Below, piece by piece: positions 21,749 through 33,800 of a stretch of 64,000 nucleotides of DNA. The translations under genes were made by a program, and so were the position numbers. A model generated the notes under the pieces. It was not told the origin of the DNA. It saw nothing but the letters and a program-made list of their open reading frames with translations, and searched no databases. Numbering within the stretch: the first letter of the stretch is position 1; every line of letters begins with the position of its first letter. The stretch covers positions 2,294,001 through 2,358,000 of the forward strand of contig JAWNGF010000002.1 of the NCBI GenBank assembly GCA_037039685.1, given 5' to 3'. Source of the DNA: Ceratobasidium sp. AG-K. Taxonomy: Eukaryota > Basidiomycota > Agaricomycetes > Cantharellales > Ceratobasidiaceae.

Positions 21749-24592
21749 ATGGCTCCTATCGCTGTCGAAACCGCTCCTGTCGTTCCGGCAAACCCGTCCA
21801 AGTCCAAGGGTACCCCCTCGGTTCACCCCTTTGACCCACTGAGCGCGGAGGAGGTATGGTTGTGCCAAACTAAGCCTGAGAACAGACTAACTGACTGCCA
21901 CGGTTTAGATTTCATCCATATCTTCCGCCGTCCGTCAGTACGTAGCGACTCAGACGCCCATCAAGGCGTTCAAGTACATGGGAGCCGAGGCTATTCTTCC
22001 GTCAAAGCGGGATGTACTCGCTCATCTAGGTATCCGGACTGCACCTGGCATTGAGCCCGAACCCTACGTTGAGATCGAGAGAAAGGTCGACGTAGATATC
22101 ATTGATGCTGTATCCGGGTACGAATTATTGGTTATCGCATAGCTCATGACTGTATAGACTCACGCTGCATTTAGCTACGCTTGGCTCATTCACCTCACGC
22201 TGAATAACAATACGTGGACCATTGATAGCTCTGAGCAGCTTCCCGGAGGCGTAATGCCCCAGCTTTCGGTCTACGAGCTCATTGAGGCCGAACAAATTGT
22301 TCGCAACGATGAGCGCGTCCAGAAGCTGGCCGCCGAAGTTGGTGAGCGAAATGTACAGGACTGCGTGTGCAGCTGGCTCACTTTTTATACTCAAGGTGTG
22401 GCGCCAGACCAGATCTTTGCGGACGGTTGGTCCCTAGGATACGACGATCGGTTTCCCGAAAAACTTCGACTCCAGCAATGTCTGATGTACGCACGCTTTG
22501 GTAAAGACGAAAACATCTACGCCCATCCCCTAGACTTTATCCCGATTATCGACTCGAACTCCAAAAAGGTCATTCATATTGATTTCCCATCCCATCCCAA
22601 GTCAGGAGCCCACATGTCCAAAGATACCTACTCAACCAAGCCGCCTGCGTTGGACGAGCCTTCGAATCGCAAAAGGATTCCTCCTCCTAAAATGAAACAT
22701 GAATATCTTCCGGAGCATATTGATACAGCGAATGAACAACGTGAACCACTCAAGCCTCTTCATGTTGTCCAACCGGAGGGTGTCAGCTTCAAAATGACTG
22801 GAAACGTGCTCGAGTGGCAGCAATGGAAGATGCATATAGGCAGGTAAACTGGTCAGCAGCGCATGGTATTTCTAACCCACCCACCCCCTCAGGATTCACG
22901 GCTCGCGAGGGTGTAGTTATCGGGACGGTTACGTATAACGACGCGGGGGAGGTTCGCCCAGTATTTTATCGCATGTCTTGTGCGGAGATGGTCGTCCCAT
23001 ATGGCTCTCCGGATCATCCCCATCCCCGCAAGTTTGCGTTTGACGTGTGAGTATGGTGTCATGCGGTTTTCATCCCCTCGTTGACAAAACTGGGTAATTA
23101 CAAGTGGAGAGTATGGAATGGGCGTTCAAGCTAATGAACTTTCGCTTGGATGCGACTGTCTCGGGACCATCCATTACTTGGTAAGACGGCCACAAGGCTG
23201 GTCGAGTTTAAGCGTATTGACGACGCGTGTAGCCCGGCCACTTTATCGGGGACGACGGAGAGACAGTTACTATCAAGAACGCCATTTGTATCCACGAGGA
23301 GATGCAGGTAAGCGTATGACAATCCGAGGGGCGAAATAGTTCCTAAACTCTCCCAGGATTACTCTGGAAGCACACTGATTTCCGCCCGGGAGGACGGTCT
23401 CACTCTGTTCGATCTCGAAAGCTTGTGGTGTCTATGATTTGCACCGTTGCGAACTATGAATATGGTATGATTTATACCAGTGATCCGCAATACGGTATCT
23501 GACTCGAGCAGCATTCTACTGGAACTTTTACCTCGATGGTACCATCGAGCTAGAGACTCGTCTAACCGGCATTTTGAACGTGTAAGCACTTAGCGAAGAA
23601 CCCACGAACATATTCTAAGCGTCCGTCTCTAGGTACACTCTCGCTGAGGGAGAAAAGGCGACTTTTGGTACCCAGGTCGCCCCTCGTATCAATGCCCAGT
23701 ATCATCAACACTTGTTCTCTATTCGGTAAAATCGTTTACCTCCTGGCGCATACACGTACTTATTTGGTACATCCAGGGTTGACCCAATGGTCGACGGAGT
23801 CAACAACACTCTCGTAGAGTCCGACATTCTCCCCTATCCTCATCCGGCGGGCTCTGCTGAGAACTATGCTGGCAACGCCTTTATATCGGTCGATAACCCC
23901 ATTGCTACCGCCAGCGGTCGCGACTACTCGCATGCAACTGACCGTAGGTGGCGAATTGTTAACCCTTCACGAACCCACTATGCTTCTGGTCTGCCCGTCG
24001 CCTATTCAGTAGGAATTGGGGGATCAACTCGCGGGTTGATTGCAGACAAGGGAAGCTGGGTCCGTAAGCGTGCTGGATTTGCTGAAAAGGCGTTGTGGGT
24101 GGTACCTGCTGATGAGGCGGAAGCTGGAGGGAGGAGATGGCCGGCTGGGAGGCATGTCCCCCAAACGTGAGTTGTACCATTCAGATTGGTTCGCGCGGCA
24201 TTAACGGGAGGTTCTCTAGGCGAAACCAGCCAAAGGACTCGGTGGCCGAGTGGTGCCAAAGCGGAGACGGCGTTGACAACAAGGACATTCTGTTGTTCTT
24301 GACAGTCGGTGTGAATCACGTCCCACGTCCCGAGGACTGGCCGGTGTAAGTGTTTGAACAAATGGGTTTGTGGACTGGGACTGAATTCGCATCCAGGATG
24401 CCGGTTGAGCACATGCGTGTCGTTTTCAAGCCAATTGGATTCTTCAAGTCTAATCCGGCTCTGACTGTCAAGGCACCGAAGGACGAGAGCAGTCGGAATG
24501 CTTTCCCAACTGGTGATATTGGTACTGGTGCAGTTACAGTTGACCATGCGAATGGCAACGGCACTGCATCCGCTTCGTGTGGTTGCAATTAA
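21749..24592 (+). CDS. Copper amine oxidase (primary-amine oxidase, TPQ cofactor)
   Basis: Oxidises primary amines to aldehydes, releasing ammonia and hydrogen peroxide. The spliced reading has N2/N3-type domains (FDPLSAEE, IKAFKYMGAEAILPSKRDV, LNNNTWTIDSSEQLPGG), then the catalytic domain. Catalytic-base region: KFAFDVGEYGMG. Then CDCLGTIHYL, joined after an intron to PGHFIGDDGETVTIKNAIC, and GLLWKHTDFRPGGR. The cofactor site is TVANYEY, whose first Tyr becomes topaquinone, followed by FYWNFYLDGTIELETRLTG. Copper ligands appear in NAQYHQHLFSIRVDPMVDG. The C-terminal part has VGVNHVPRPEDWPVMPVEH with the third conserved His, and ends SASCGCN at 24592. About ten introns, two of them inside the TPQ region. 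No signal peptide or C-terminal peroxisome signal is evident, so location is open. All key residues are intact. Confidence 0.92.
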
Positions 24593-24748
24593 CCCATGGC
24601 CAGCGAGGTGAATTAACCATCGATTGAAGTGGATTGGTAGTATTAAATACAGTGTATATATGATGTACCTTTCTATGAAAATACCAATGAAAACCTTCGG
24701 TCTCCGGGCTTGTAAGTGGGTGTGCGGCAAGTCTGGTCATGATTAATC

Positions 24749-25695
24749 TACTCGGGAACTAAAAAGCCAACGAGGCATCCATCTAGCATAAAATCCAAGT
24801 TCACCCAGGCGTGCGTCGTGGCTACAGGACATTAGTTATTCGTAACACGAACAAATGTGCAGACGTGAAACGTACCAAAAAGCTTTGTCCCATCCCGCCC
24901 AGCAACGCGCATCAATTCCTTCTCGCCGCCAGGATGGTACGGCAAGTATGGCGTAATGTTGTACACTTTGCCACCAAACGCTGACCAGGCATCGTCCTTG
25001 GAGCGGTGTTCCTTTAACATCGAGGGGGTTACGCGCATCAACTCGGTTACACCCTAGAAAATACAGCTTCAGCTTGCTGTTTGACAAGTAGAGCCCCGAG
25101 TGCTTACCCGAAGATCTACCCCAGACGATTTCAGGTCTGCCCAATCCAACGCGCCATGTCCTGGCTCCAATGCTACCTTTGCACGAGCCTTGCCCTTTGT
25201 GTTTACATTTGGCATACGAGTCGTCGTCGATGGGGGTAGGGCCAGTCCACCAACAGACGGGATGGATATCGTATTCCTCTGTTGGCTCGCGTTCGATTGG
25301 GCGACAAGGCCGTTTGTGGAAACCGAAGGTAAACGAACGGCAGGCAGGGGAGGAGGAGGCATACGCTTCGAGTCTGGCGAAGGAGCCCTCTTACGAACCA
25401 CTGGTGCAGTAGACCCGGCCGTCAACGCAGGGGTAAGCTTGAGCACGGGCGCACTGGATGGAGGCTGGCTGGAAGTTCCTGAAGAGCGCTGGATGCTGTT
25501 CGGAAGTGGAAAAGGCGGTGGCGCATCGTCGTCTTCATCTTCGCCTCCAGTCTCGGATGCAGGAGGAGATGGCTCCGAAAGGTTGATGGTCGGACCAGGC
25601 TCTTCTTGGTTGGCAACTGTCGAGTCGTTATTGGTGGGATTAGGAGCAGCTGGGCCGACAAGAGGATTTAACCAGCTTCGGAGGTAGGAAGACAT
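24749..25695 (-). CDS. Cytochrome b5-like heme-binding protein (IRC21-like)
   Basis: Three exons. Exon 1 (start 25695, MSSYLRSWLNPLVGP) encodes a long disordered Ser/Pro-rich region with an acidic patch (GGEDEDDDAPPPFPLP). The C-terminal cytochrome b5 domain contains DDAWSAFGGKVYNITPYLPY, the heme-ligand motif HPGGEKELMRVAGRDGTKLF and, after the last intron, the second axial ligand in THAWVNLDFML, ending GCLVGFLVPE at 24749. The order (b5 core with HPGG, then H-x-WVN, then a CLVG tail) matches the soluble fungal IRC21-type proteins rather than membrane cytochrome b5, and no transmembrane helix follows. It probably acts as an electron-transfer protein; the partner is unknown. The gene sits head-to-tail downstream of the membrane-protein pair. 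Confidence 0.85.
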
Positions 25696-25983
25696 GATAG
25701 CAAGAAACCAATCAATCCCACGGGTATAATGTGACCGGAAGTAATTTCTTGTCCTTTATACACACAGAGCCTGGTCTAGGGATGGTGATTGCCACAGAGA
25801 CTCAGTAATCCGGCCGCGGTGGCCGCGGGACGGCTACGAGCGAGTGTTTGTTTACTGCACTGCCACAATCATGGCTTATGAAACTCGTGGCCACATAAAT
25901 GCATATATACGGATAAAGAAAGTGTAGGGCAGCGAGCTGAAGACAAGCATCCTGGAGAGTATCGGTACTATTGGGACTTCAGC

Positions 25984-27977
25984 TCATCTCCCGGGTGTAA
26001 ACGTCTTCCTGTAATCTCCATTCTCACTATCTGAGTCTGGATCATTGTCTAGCTGAAAGCCCTGTGGCATCAGTATACGTTTGGAAGCAATAATGATAGC
26101 ACCTTACATTATGGCGACTAGGCCTTATTCCGATTGGGTATACATCCGAGCGATTTTCTAGAGGGGATTAGCCCCTATATACACGAGAAATAGGCAATAG
26201 GACATACCCATATTGGCGCCAATGGCTTGAGGCCCCGCCTGCTTTCGCCGTCGATACCACTCCTCGACCTGCGGCATAACGAACCCAAAAAGTGAATTCA
26301 AGACTCCAAGAGTTGTTGCAGTAGCTGAACGTTGAATGATTGTTTAGGAATCAATACCATGATACCACAATTCAGCGACATACCAACGAATATTGAAGTT
26401 AGGAGGGAACTAATATCCTTGCGCTGAAATGTGGGACACAGATAGTTGAAACTGAATACAACTTGAGATTGGGGGTTGTTGGGCTTATAAGGGAGCGCCA
26501 AATTCGCGACTGGATTATCCTCGGTCGCGTCTCTAAACTCCTGAGCCCAAGTTGTATTGCTGCAACCCCACCAGCTACAATATTTCCAGTCCTCACTGGC
26601 CATGGTTCCAAGTCTGAGCAGAGACGACTTAGCCTCGTCCTGGAAAGGATCGACTCGAATAACCTGGTTAAAATACGTTTTATTGAGATATATATTGGTT
26701 TGGGTGTCGGCATTTCCGAGGTCAATCCTAAAGCACCAGGACCACAGCATCAGCATCATATACAAACCATACGAGTCCGGCTCACAAAATAGCGTCCCGC
26801 AACGCGATAAATATATTGGTTCGAGTAATAGAAAATGGTTGGATAAAATTGGGCTCCACTACGGACCAACCTGGCCCGTCGCCGGTACCATAGTCACGGA
26901 TCATCCTTTGTTGGTCGGTCATGCTACCACAGCTCTCGCTGTAGTTCTGCCTTGCCTTGGACCAACAACCAGCCGATCCTGCTGGCCCCGCCGCCCATTC
27001 CGCAATGTATGTCGGGCTGTAAGATCCACTACCCGGCACTGCCGTGTTGTTTGATCGCGCAAAGACAAGTTGGGCCCAAACAGCGCGGGAAAAGTCGTAT
27101 TGTAGGGCATCGAGTACCCCGAGAACATTGATTGAGGACGTCGAGTTGGTAGCCAGGGACGACAGGATGGGCTTGACTTGATTTAGTTTGCCTACTCCAG
27201 AGCTCTTGGACTCGGGGTCTACGTCAAATGCAAGATAGTCGATCAAATCGTCAGGAGCCAAGTCTCTATTGAAGGACCGGTGGTGGTTCACAGACAACGT
27301 TATGTTTCCTGGTACCTTGACCTGGCCAAACTCGCGCCGGCTCTCTAGCGTACAATGCACAGTAGCCTAAGTCAGATGCTCAGTAGCCGAGCTGATTAGT
27401 TTAGCATAATTAACATACTTTGTATGACACTATGATCTCAGGAAGGTCCATTCGCCAAATGATAGTGCCGACTTCGCAGCCCGAGAGCTGGTTGGCGATG
27501 TATGGCGCGGGGTATACCCGCCGACTGGGATCTACATCGGATCTACCAGCATTGGCTCTCCGGAGAACTAGCAAGGTCCCAGGTCTAACACTCGTCGCTG
27601 AAACAGGACAAAACACGTATACTCACCGTAGTTGAAGAAGGATAGTGTTGAATTGGTACGAAGAGGTGTATCGCTGGTAAGTGATACGGGTTCACATCGC
27701 TGTGGTAGCGAGGGGCGAAGCTGCTTGGGCCAGAAATTGGGCATCCACCATATGTCCTCGAGAGCAGTAGGATCTGTCTTAGTCACGGTGACCACGTCCG
27801 AGCCAACCAAGACAACTACGAGGAAGTTAGATCAATCGACCCTGGCGGATGTGTGGATTCACCGTTTAGCAGTGTGAAGAAACATAACAACACGAGTGAT
27901 ATCGTATAAAAGTAGCGAGCGAGACGTGGTATAGTGTACTTTTGTTGCACTGGGTACTCGAGCGGAGGGATTTTCAT
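25984..27977 (-). CDS. Membrane protein with large ectodomain, paralog A
   Basis: No function recognised. The chosen start at 27977 (MKIPPLEYPVQQKYTIPR) aligns with the start of paralog B. An N-terminal helix (FYTISLVLLCFFTLLNVVLV) is followed by about 400 extracellular or lumenal residues rich in Cys, Trp and N-glycosylation sequons: WWMPNFWPKQ, LSGCEVGTIIWRMDLPE, ESCGSMTDQQRMIRDYGT, KTYFNQVIRVDPF, CSWWGCSNTTWAQEFR and FNYLCPTFQRK. A second helix (SLLTSIFVATATTLGVLNSL) and a short charged cytosolic tail end at 25984 (NGDYRKTFTPGR). About nine exons. The same order and intron positions as its neighbour show a tandem duplication. It resembles lineage-expanded membrane proteins of Rhizoctonia-type fungi, possibly a cell-surface sensor; that is speculation. 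Confidence 0.75.
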
Positions 27978-28518
27978 GCCAAGAGAGCCTGGTTGGATTG
28001 ATGGTTGCCAAGAGGGGAAGAAGTTGCCCGACGAGGCAGAAAGAGCCCGCTTGTTCGTGTTATTGTTTTTCAAGGGTCACCAGTTCCGAAAAAATACCGG
28101 CACACTCGTTGGACAGAGCATGAGTGTTGACTTAGTTCAATCCTACGCAGGCAAAAAGGTTGCCTTGCGTGACTTATAAGATAATCTGACCTTCTAATGA
28201 TAACCAAGACCAATATCGGTCAATGTCGGGATCCCCGATCGAGCAGCTTAGAAACTGCGCATACATGCAATGTTTGGCAGGGTAATGCCATTATTTTATC
28301 AACTGGTATCAGAAATAGCGAGGTAATCACGATCTTCAACGTTCCGATTCGTTGAAGGGGGCGAGAGCTCGAACTCACACTCGAAGGATGAACTTGGTCA
28401 CTGACTAGGTTTCGCATATAGGCATCTCCCGAATGACTCGGGTTCCAGGATTATATTTGTCCATAACACGAGTGTGTTCATCACCTATAACCTTTCATTT
28501 CACAAAATATACCGCATA
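27978..28518. other. Intergenic region between tandem paralogs
   Basis: About 540 bp separating the two paralogous genes, both on the minus strand. It should contain the promoter of paralog A. A T-loop-like segment near 28370 does not fold as a tRNA. Confidence 0.45.
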
Positions 28519-30581
28519 CTATGATCGTCGATGAGGGTCGAACTCCGGTAGAGAGTAACCGTACGAGTCACTATTAACATGCCTATACTCCCCTTTTGTT
28601 GGAGTAAATACGTAATCGAATGCCCCTTCCTTGTCCGCCTCGACTCCTGGGCTATCATACAGCTATGGTTGTGGTAGTATTAGCTCATGCAGTCATTTGA
28701 CAACACGAGATGCAGGAAGGACTTACCGTGTTAGAGGAATCGCGAGTATGGGTTCTCTGGACAAGTGGGTAATCATCACGTTGATCTTCTAGAAATGCAG
28801 AGTATTAGAGTCTGAGCGTATCTTGAAATAAAATGTTACAGCATACCTTGATTGCGGTTGATTGCCCCCCGTATGGCTTGCGTTCGTTTTTGATATCTCT
28901 CTTCGGCTTTGGGCATGAAGAGGTCAAAGATTCTGTATATCACGCTATACACAGTTACAGTGGCTAAAATTAATGTAAGTACTTCAAATACGAGTGGGTT
29001 CGTACGAACGCACCGACGAAAACAGACAACAAGAGTGAAGTGATCGGCTTGCGCTGAAAGGTAGGACAGAGGTAGCTGAAACTGAACACGGACTTTGCTT
29101 GGGGTGTGCTGGGCCTGTATGGTAGGGTTATATTCCTCACTGGAGCGTCTTCGGCCGTTTCCCTGAACGCTTGGGCCCAGGACGTGTTTACGCAGTTCCA
29201 CCAGCTACAGAAGTCCCAGTAATCGGCATCGGTAAGGTTATAGTTGTCGGTTGTATTAAGCATTGTGGGCGTGGAGTCGCTGTGAAAGGGGTCTAGCCTA
29301 ATGACTTGATTGAAGTAGGTCTTGTTGAGGTAGATGTTGGATGTTGGGTCGGCGTTTCCGAGATCAATCCTAAACGAAAAGTTAATGTTAGTTTACAGAG
29401 TAACGGAGTGTCAACTTACATTATAGCGTCTCGTAACGCGATGAGCGAATTAATAATGCTCACTAGGAAGGGCTGAATAAAGGCGGCGCGGTTGGAACCA
29501 TGGTCCCAGTCCTTTGTTGTACCGTACCATCGTAGTACTCGATTGAGATCTGTAGCACTGCCGCATTGGGCATCGTGGTCTTCTCCCGACCAGCAGTAAT
29601 TGCCGTTGCTAGCAGCCCATTCAATTATGTACGTGTCGTAGTGGGCCAAGTTGTTCAGTACCCAAATGCTTTTCTGGGTCCAGATGGCATGAAACAGATC
29701 TGATTGCATACCGTCGAGTACGGCGAGAACGTTGTTGGCAGATGAAGAGTTCGCTGGGAGTGTTCTCAGGCGCTGAGTGGGTTTTATCTTGTATCCATTG
29801 TTCCCCTCTCTTGATTGAGGAACCACATTGAAAGCGAAGTGGTCTTTCACATCATCTGGTCCAAGGTCCGTATTCCAAGTACGGTGGTGCGTCATGGACA
29901 ATGTTATGTTGTCCGGGATGCGAATGCTACCGAAGGTTTTCCTGCCTTCAAGCGAACAACTCACGGTAGCCTGAATCAAAAAGGCGTTAAAGATCTCACT
30001 AAAGGAGTTATGTCTATGACCTACCTGGTACGACATTATCCGAATAGGAACGTCTACCCGCCAGCGAATAGTTTCAACTTCGCAGCCAGTCAGTGGATTG
30101 GCCATGTAGGGGACAGGGTAGATCCGATTACTGGGGTCGTCGCCCCCACCAGCAACATTTGCATAGCGCAGGGCTGGTAAATGTTAGTTCGGTCTGTTGT
30201 GCAAAGCACGAATTTTTGACATACCATACTTGAAGAGGGGTACGGACGAGTTTGTACGGAGCGTCGGGTCGTCAGTAATGGACTGAGGCTGGCAAATGTC
30301 CACAATCGAAAGGGTAAGGAAGTCGGGCCAAAAATCAGGCATCCACCATGCTCTCTCGACAATATTGGGGTCGCTTCTGAGTGTGGTCACAATATCTGAG
30401 CCGGTGAGCGCGACTTCGCTCGGTGGTGTAAGCGTATAATGGTTGCAACGACCCGATGTGACTCACCGTTTACAAGTATCAGTATGCATAGAATGAGAAA
30501 GGACACAGTGTAAAACACATGCGGGAGGTATGGTATTGTATATTTTCTCTGGACAGCGTACGAAAGCTGGGACAATTTCAT
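28519..30581 (-). CDS. Membrane protein with large ectodomain, paralog B
   Basis: Start at 30581 (MKLSQLSYAVQRKYTIPY). N-terminal helix FYTVSFLILCILILVN, then an ectodomain with the same ordered blocks as paralog A: WWMPDFWPDFLTLS, LTGCEVETIRWRVDVP, ITLSMTHHRTWNTDLGPDD, CGSATDLNRVLRWYGT, KTYFNQVIRLDPF, CSWWNCVNTSWAQAFR and FSYLCPTFQRKPITS. A second helix (LLSVFVGTVTVYSVIYRIFD) is followed by a longer cytosolic tail than in paralog A, containing QRDDYPLVQRTHTRDSS and EADKEGAFDYVFTPTKG and ending DPHRRS at 28519. The shared FTPxK/R motif near the end of both tails hints at a conserved cytosolic contact site. Function unknown. About nine exons at matching positions. Confidence 0.75.
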
Positions 30582-30835
30582 GTGGGCAAGTGTCTGGCGG
30601 GGAATCAGGTAATTGTCAACGAATCCACATTGCGTTGTCGACTATATAGCAACCGGGGAATCAATAAATGAGGCATAGCTGTGTCAACAAGCGGCTAGAT
30701 CGGTCACAGATGTAACCCCGATATTGCGAATCCGGATCCGAGATCGCCTCGGTCAGGCCGTTTCGATCGTGAATCATTCGGATTACATCATAACCCCGCT
30801 GGGACATCCTCCGCCACCCCACCACCGAGGCTACC

Positions 30836-33800
30836 ATGGGTGTCAAACAACTATGGACGCTCCTGGCTCCAGTGGGACGCCCTGTACCGTAAGCTGAACA
30901 TGATTCTGCGGCAAGGGTGCTGACGGACACGCAGGCTCGAGACGTTGGAAGGAAAGATACTGGCTATCGACTCGAGCATTTGGTTGTACCAGTTTCAGGC
31001 TACCATGCGCGACAAAGAGGGCCGCGCACTCGTCAATGCACACATTCTTGGATTTCTTAGGAGGATCTCCAAACTCTTGTTCTATGGCATCAAGCCGGTG
31101 TTTGTATTCGATGGAGGAGCACCCGCGTTGAAACGCAACACAATTGTGAGCAGATTACCGTGGCGTGGCAAGCTAAATCTCTTCAACTGGCATCGTATAG
31201 GCAGAGCGCAAGAAACGCAAGAGCGGCGCGGCTGCTAGCCACGCCAAGGTGGCTGAAAAACTGCTTGCTGCCCAATTGAGACGTGAGGCACTCCGCCACG
31301 CAGGAGGCCAAGAGCAGTAAGCAGTGCCTTACCAGGTGCGCTCACATAGCTGCTAACCGCTAATTAGGAAAGAAACCAGCTCGCCTTCAAAGCGCAGGCG
31401 TACCTCCAATATAATCGACGACGACGCCAATTACCTAGAAGACCTTTCCGGGCCTTCCATTGTTATTCCAGGCAAACACAACGATCCAATGTCACCTCCC
31501 AAACCGAAATCTTACAGCCCCTCCAAGGCTCAACCTACGCCCAAGCCGGCGAGCAAAACCTTCCGTGAACACGACCCCTACCGATTACCTGAACTCGCCT
31601 CTTCCATTGACTCCCGTGCTCCGCCGAATGACCCAAGGCTAGCGACCGACGAAGAAATTCGGGCCTACATCTCGCACCTACGTCCAGATGATCCCGAGTT
31701 TCACGAGCTACCTGCCGAAGCCCAGTACGAAATCCTAGGCGAACTCCGGCTCAAGTCTCGCACAACCTCGCATAGACGGTTACAAAAGATGTTGAAACAA
31801 AGCAAGACACCTATGGACTTTAGCATGGCCCAAATCAAGAATCTAGGTCAACGAAACCGCCTCACTCAGGAGGTCTTATCGACGCTGGATATCGTGGGGA
31901 CCGGAGCTGGTGGCGTAGTAGTCCCTGTGAAGATAGCTAGCGAGAAGAACCGGGAGTATGTGTTGGTTAGGAATGAGTCGGGGGACAGGGGTTTTACGCT
32001 CGGGATCCGGCAGGAAGGAAATACCGCCGAAAAACCGATCGTTGTGGAAGAGGAGGACGAAGAGGGAGATGATTCGTTCGATAGCAAAATTGGTGATGCT
32101 TGGGAGGACATAATCATTCCAGGGAGGTGAGAGCAGCCATTATGGAAGTAGTTCGACGTACTCAAAACAGACCTAGGTCGCAGATTGGCGTTGCTCCAGA
32201 TCAAGATTGGCGGGACTTTAAGCGAGAAAATGCTCTTGCTGGACTTGCCAAACGCGACACCGATAAGCACCTCACCCCACTTACCACAAAGCCTAAACTA
32301 CCTCGTCATGATAAAGGGAAAGGGAAAGAGGTTGTCCAACTGTCCGACCCAGAAGGGGGGTCATCGGATGAGGACCCAGAGCTCCAACTAGCCGTAGCTG
32401 CGTCGATGTCCGGGAACCAAGCTCACGAGGATGAGGAGGACGATTTGCAGCGGGCTTTGGCGCTTTCACTTGCGGGCCAAGGCCAGAGTTCTTCTGAAGC
32501 CGGCCCATCGACATTCGAAATGCCGCCACCCTCGGACTTTGGTTTTGGCCCGACCCCCAGCTTGTTTGGCTCTTCCAATGGGCTTTTGGGTGGGAATATC
32601 TCTCCTGCATCCTCCCCACCTCAAGCTGTAGGCGGCGTCGATGACGATGAAGATGACTTTGACATGGAGGAGGTTGTCGTGGAAGCCCCCTCGGTCGTCC
32701 ACGAAGACAGATCAAACGAACAGGAATGGGAGGATTTTGAAGAGGTCGAACCCCCTGTACCAAAACCCCTCTCATCAACACCCTCAAAAGGTCAGCCCTC
32801 GCAGTCGGAAGCTTCCCTGCTTGAGCCTGCGTCGCGCCGATCATCAGCTACTCGACGTGAACTGGCCCAAGCGTTGTCTTCTTCTGGCGACGAGGACGAC
32901 GAAGAGCCTGCCCCACGCCCTTCGAGACTGATGACTATATTGGCCCCATATCAGACTGGAGCCGGTGGATCCCCTACAAAGAAGGCGGACGCTGCTTCGC
33001 CAACCAAGTCAACAGCACCGTCTCAAGTGGCTGGTTTGACTTCCAACGCAGTTTCGGAAGATTCGCCCAAGAAACCGGTGGATGACAAGATCACTAGCGC
33101 GAAGCATGTGGCTTGGAGGGATGCTCCATCGACTGCCACTATCTCAAAGGCTGCTGCTGTCGTCCCAGCACTACCCACCTCGGCTAGCTCTAGTGGTCCG
33201 GTCCCCCTTACCGTCCCCAATGATTCTGACGAAAGTGTAAATGATTTGGTTGTGCATGGCGTGACCGAGAGGCTCCAGCGTATCCCTCCAGTTTCCCAAA
33301 CAGGAGATGAAACAGAGACGAAGACCCCGAGTATACCATCATGGTTCAGTAGTGCGCCTACAGTTGGCGTATCTGCCCCTCCCAAAAGCGACGTGCTGGC
33401 CGAATTGACTGAAGTCGTGGATGTCCCTATGGACGTCACGCTAGAGGTTAATGATCAACCAATTGAATCGACCATGCCAGAGGAAAGTGGCGATGACTCA
33501 CGGGAACTTGCGCCAATACAGCTCGAGGACGAGGACGAGGACGAGGACGACGTACAAATCCCTTGGTCTCGTTCTCCAAGCCCTTCAGGCGCTCGTTCAC
33601 CAGTCGCGGTGCCTGTATATGCTGATGGTGAACCCGACTTTGACTCTGCCCAGTCCCGTACTTCACGACTCCAAGCCGAAGATGAAGAACATGCAACGTT
33701 CATGTCTCAAGTCCAAGGCAAATCTTACGCTGCGATGCGGGAATCGCTCGACGCCGAAATAGCTGCGCTGCGCAAGGAACGGGCGGCTGCCCTACGAGAT

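Noticed and set aside
25100..25687. 195-codon plus-strand frame
   Set aside because: Antisense shadow of the cytochrome b5-like gene, whose minus-strand reading has clear heme-ligand motifs.
28330..28420. Possible minus-strand tRNA (T-loop-like gagctcgaactc)
   Set aside because: The T stem and acceptor stem do not pair, and the A-box is poor.
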